A stretch of 64,000 nucleotides of DNA, from contig NZ_JAFCLZ010000023.1 of the NCBI RefSeq assembly GCF_018130165.1, forward strand, positions 88,377-152,376, written 5' to 3'. A model generated the notes under the pieces. That model was not told where the DNA came from. It saw only the letters and a program-made list of their open reading frames with translations, and did no database searches. Each line of letters begins with the position of its first letter. Positions within the stretch are counted from its first letter, which is position 1. Of the stretch, positions 61,833-64,000 are shown piece after piece. The position numbers were made by a program, and so were the translations under genes. The stretch comes from Bradyrhizobium sp. JYMT SZCCT0180 (lineage in GTDB: Bacteria > Pseudomonadota > Alphaproteobacteria > Rhizobiales > Xanthobacteraceae).

Positions 61833-62246
61833 TCAAAACAAATCCTGCTTCGCCCGCGAGATCGAAAACCCGCGCCTGTCCGCATTGAAGCACGTCACGC
61901 CCGACTGCTCCGACGTGCAGGTAAATCCGCCGCGCTGCCAGACCTCGCCATAGGCCAGCATCGGCATCCTGGGATCCATCACCGTGTCGCCGTAGCACAG
62001 GCGCACGGCGTTGCCCCTGGGTCGCATCTCGAACGCCTTGCCCCATTCCAGATCGCATTCGGCCGGCCGGCGCGCATTCACCGTGGCTTCCATGATGTCG
62101 CAGCGGAGCGTGTTTTGCTTGTCGTCGTCGAGATAGGCGCAGGCGATGTTTTTCGATGGCGACTGGAAGCCGACGGGGCCGCTCTGGGCGTGAGCTGCGG
62201 TGGCGAACAATGCTGACAGCGTCAGGACGGTGAGGGATAGGCGCAT
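61833..62246 (-). CDS. secreted DUF6636 family protein
   Basis: A 137-residue protein with a signal peptide (MRLSLTVLTLSALFATAAHA, then QSGP). The mature part has GFQSPSKNIACAYLDDD, PAECDLEWGKAF, LAYGEVWQRGGFTCTSEQSG and GFSISRA, all typical of DUF6636, with conserved cysteines likely to form disulphides. The function is unknown. ATG 62246 has GAAGGA upstream; longer in-frame sequence to 62933 runs through a repeat and is not coding. Confidence 0.85.
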   Translation of the reverse strand: MRLSLTVLTLSALFATAAHAQSGPVGFQSPSKNIACAYLDDDKQNTLRCDIMEATVNARRPAECDLEWGKAFEMRPRGNAVRLCYGDTVMDPRMPMLAYGEVWQRGGFTCTSEQSGVTCFNADRRGFSISRAKQDLF

Positions 62247-62267
62247 GTCGATCCTTCGGTCTCGAAT

Positions 62268-62354
62268 GTCATGCCCGGACTTGATCCGGGCATCCACGTC
62301 TTTAAGGTCTGGCAGTAAGAAAGACGTGGATGGCCGGGTCAAGCCCGGCCATGA
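62268..62354. repeat. intergenic palindromic repeat (family F, copy 2)
   Basis: GTCATGCCCGGACTTGATCC begins it and GGGTCAAGCCCGGCCATGAC ends it; CATCCACGTCTTT and AAAGACGTGGATG pair in the centre. Confidence 0.85.
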
Positions 62355-62375
62355 CAAGCAGGGTACAGACACACC

Positions 62376-63002
62376 ATGTTCCTGATCGGCCAATACGACT
62401 CCCCCTTCGTCCGTCGCGTCGCAATCGCGCTGCGGCTGTATGGCCTGCCGTTCGAGCACAGGCCGTGGTCGACCTTCGGCGATGCGGACAAGATCGCGCC
62501 GTATAACCCGTTGCGCCGGGTGCCGACGCTGGTGCTTGGCAGCGGAGAGGCTGTCATCGAGAGCGCTGCGATCCTGGATGCGCTCGATGAACTGGTCGGC
62601 CCGGAAGCGGCGATGATGGCCGGGCGCGGCGAGGCGCGCCGCCGGCAATTGCGGATCTGCGCGCTCGGTAGCGGCCTCGCCGACAAGGCGGTCAGCCTGA
62701 TCTATGAGCGGGTGCTGCGCAAGGAACAGCTCGCGCTTTGGGTCGAGCGCTGCCAGACGCAGATCGGCGGCGTGCTCGCGATGCTGGAGAGAGAGCGCGA
62801 GCCGATCCCGACGCCTTACTGGTTCGGGGAACGCATCGGCCACGCCGATATCATGGTGGCCTGCGCGTTGCGCTTCATCAGCGAGGCGCACCCATCGCTG
62901 TTCGATGCGCGCTATCCGGCGCTGCAGGCCCATGCAGCGCGCTGCGAGGCGCTTCCGCCGTTCCAGGAAATTTTGCAGCGGCTCGATCCGCCGAAGGGGT
63001 GA
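62376..63002 (+). CDS. glutathione S-transferase family protein
   Basis: A 208-residue GST. The thioredoxin-like N-terminal domain has IGQYDSPFVRRVAIALRLYG (active-site Ser in DSPFVRR) and NPLRRVPTLVLGSGEAVIES, with the cis-Pro and the ES glutathione-binding pair. The C-terminal helical domain has GERIGHADIMVACALRF. It is probably a detoxification enzyme; the substrate is not known. It is divergent from the DUF6636 gene with a repeat between. Confidence 0.88.
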   Translation: MFLIGQYDSPFVRRVAIALRLYGLPFEHRPWSTFGDADKIAPYNPLRRVPTLVLGSGEAVIESAAILDALDELVGPEAAMMAGRGEARRRQLRICALGSGLADKAVSLIYERVLRKEQLALWVERCQTQIGGVLAMLEREREPIPTPYWFGERIGHADIMVACALRFISEAHPSLFDARYPALQAHAARCEALPPFQEILQRLDPPKG

Positions 63003-63026
63003 ATCTCCCCATCATTTCGGGCGCCA

Positions 63027-63728
63027 TTATTTGCAGTCGCGGCAGATCGTCAGCTTGCGCCTGAGCTGCACATCTTCCGCAGAATCGGCCCACGGTTGCC
63101 CGGCGATGCTGTCGGGCTCTTTCATCGGCTTCGACCGTTTAGCTGTGCGTGGGCTGACGGGTAACGTTGAAGCCGGTTCGTCTTCGATGCTGGTGATGAA
63201 GCCATCGTGATCGGCGGCCGGTTTCGGCGGCGGTGTCTCCCTCGCGACCGGCGGCGCCGTGCGCTTGGCAGTCGCCCTCGGTGGAGGAGCGTCTTCGGTT
63301 GCCGCTGGCGGTGACGCATCCCTGGCCACCGGCGGCGGGGCGCGCTTGGCGGTCGCCCTTGGTGGAGGAGCGTCCTCGGTTGCCGCTGGCGGGAACGGGT
63401 CCTTGGCCGGCGGCGGTGGCGCACGCTTGGCGGTTGGCTTTGGTGGAGGAGCTTCGTCGGTTGCCGCTGGGGGGAACGCGTCCCTGGCGACCGGCGACGC
63501 CGCGCGCTTGGCGGTTGCCCTCGGTGGAGGCGCGTCCTCGGCTGCCGCTGGCGGCGAAGCCAGGATGACCGCCGGAGGCGGCGGCACAGCCTCGTCCGGC
63601 GATGGTGCCGGCCGGGCCAGCGAAAGCGGTGGAGCAAGCGAGGTTTGGCATCTCGCGCTCTCAGGCAGCCAAAAACTGACGGACAAAAATCCGATGGCAA
63701 ACAGTGTCGCGGCGTTTTTTATTCGCAT
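63027..63728 (-). CDS. proline-rich periplasmic protein with tandem repeats
   Basis: A 233-residue protein with a signal or anchor (MRIKNAATLFAIGFLSVSFW), a Pro/Ala-rich middle with about four repeats of ~25 residues (unit like PPAATEDAPPPRATAKRAPP), and a C-terminal ~60 residues without repeats that ends in LTICRDCK. Pro/Ala/Lys-rich periplasmic linkers can span the envelope, as in TonB, but no other TonB feature is seen. ATG 63728 is chosen because the hydrophobic segment follows it. The family is unknown. The repeats are in frame, which supports a real protein. Confidence 0.6.
   Translation of the reverse strand: MRIKNAATLFAIGFLSVSFWLPESARCQTSLAPPLSLARPAPSPDEAVPPPPAVILASPPAAAEDAPPPRATAKRAASPVARDAFPPAATDEAPPPKPTAKRAPPPPAKDPFPPAATEDAPPPRATAKRAPPPVARDASPPAATEDAPPPRATAKRTAPPVARETPPPKPAADHDGFITSIEDEPASTLPVSPRTAKRSKPMKEPDSIAGQPWADSAEDVQLRRKLTICRDCK
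63225..63570. repeat. in-frame tandem repeat of ~75 bases
   Basis: About four units in the proline-rich gene, each with GGTGGAGGAGC or a close variant, GGTTGCCGCTGGCGG and CGCGCTTGGCGGT. The units differ mainly at silent or conservative positions. Confidence 0.75.
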
Positions 63729-63924
63729 ACCGAAAACCGCCGATCTGAAATCAATGATCGCGGCCCTCCGAGGGCACGCTTCGTATAAACTACCGATCCT
63801 ATCATGGCGGTCAAAAATGACGGAAGTTCGATCCGTACTGCGAGGTCTTACCACCGTTCCCGGAGATCTGGCAGAAGGGATGAGCTTCTTTCTTACCCTT
63901 CAGGGGAGGGTAAGTGATCGCGCT

Positions 63925-64000
63925 GCGACAAATTAACCCGACGGGCAAAATTCCGCTTCCCTCGTCGGGCAAATCAGCGGTTTGAATCGTCGCGTCCCGC
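63925..64000. repeat. left part of the large structured repeat (second copy)
   Basis: Matches 28644-28719 with two mismatches in 76 bases and runs off the right edge of the window. It carries the CCCGACG/CGTCGGG hairpin. Upstream, from 63729, I see no gene. Confidence 0.85.

Noticed and set aside
61833..62933. Long 366-codon form of the DUF6636 gene
   Set aside because: The extra N-terminal part runs through a palindromic repeat and antisense to the GST; ATG 62246 starts a proper signal peptide.
63225..63570. Regularly spaced repeats that could suggest a CRISPR array
   Set aside because: The units are adjacent, in frame and code for a proline-rich protein; there are no unique spacers.

Overview
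The window is 64 kb of GC-rich alphaproteobacterial chromosome. Its gene content points to Bradyrhizobium or a close relative in the Nitrobacteraceae: many acyl-CoA dehydrogenases, Liv-type ABC transporters, a locus matching the Rhodopseudomonas palustris coumarate cluster, a pim-like operon, and intergenic palindromic repeats of the kind common in that family. I see no rRNA, tRNA, phage, transposase or CRISPR. Protein names rest on reading motifs by eye; no database search was possible.

Layout. 1-4000: two tandem acyl-CoA dehydrogenases (the first cut by the window edge), a nitroreductase, a small His-tract secreted protein and an atypical crotonase. 4360-12700: a membrane cyclic-nucleotide-binding protein with an orphan partner, an orphan TAXI-type binding protein, DUF3307, a YkgJ-type cysteine-cluster protein, an Imm26-like orphan, a WYL regulator facing a metaxin-like GST, and a His-rich secreted protein. 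12839-20113: a membrane-anchored cytochrome P450, a nucleoside hydrolase and a 1359-residue BTAD/cyclase-like/ATPase/TPR regulator whose cyclase domain lacks key catalytic residues. 20236-23116: DUF1127, a putative metallopeptidase, a PNPOx-like protein, a LysR regulator and a PaaI-type thioesterase.

23418-39097 is a hydroxycinnamate locus. It holds pobA, the TRAP transporter tarPQM, DUF3237, couA (crotonase), couB (CoA ligase), an SDR, a 4-hydroxybenzoyl-CoA thioesterase, a four-gene Liv-type ABC transporter (couP and partners) and the MarR regulator couR. Together these could import p-coumarate or ferulate, activate it to the CoA thioester, shorten the side chain, release 4-hydroxybenzoate and hydroxylate it to protocatechuate. 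AT-rich palindromes lie in front of several of these units and are candidate CouR operators.

39197-42819 holds a PAS-GGDEF-EAL protein and a type-2 glycerate kinase. 42947-58910 is a dicarboxylate/fatty-acid locus. One half is a minus-strand operon, livG-livF-livH-livM, followed by three paralogous binding proteins, each gene with its own terminator. An IclR regulator lies between it and a plus-strand pim-like operon: bifunctional FadB-type protein, CoA ligase, two acyl-CoA dehydrogenases and an SDR. 59149-64000 holds glpK with a lipocalin-like protein and a GNAT acetyltransferase, a secreted DUF6636 protein, a GST, and a proline-rich periplasmic protein with tandem repeats.

Most intergenic gaps over 80 bp contain a palindromic repeat. 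One approximately 410-bp structured element at 28644 has a second copy beginning at the right edge.
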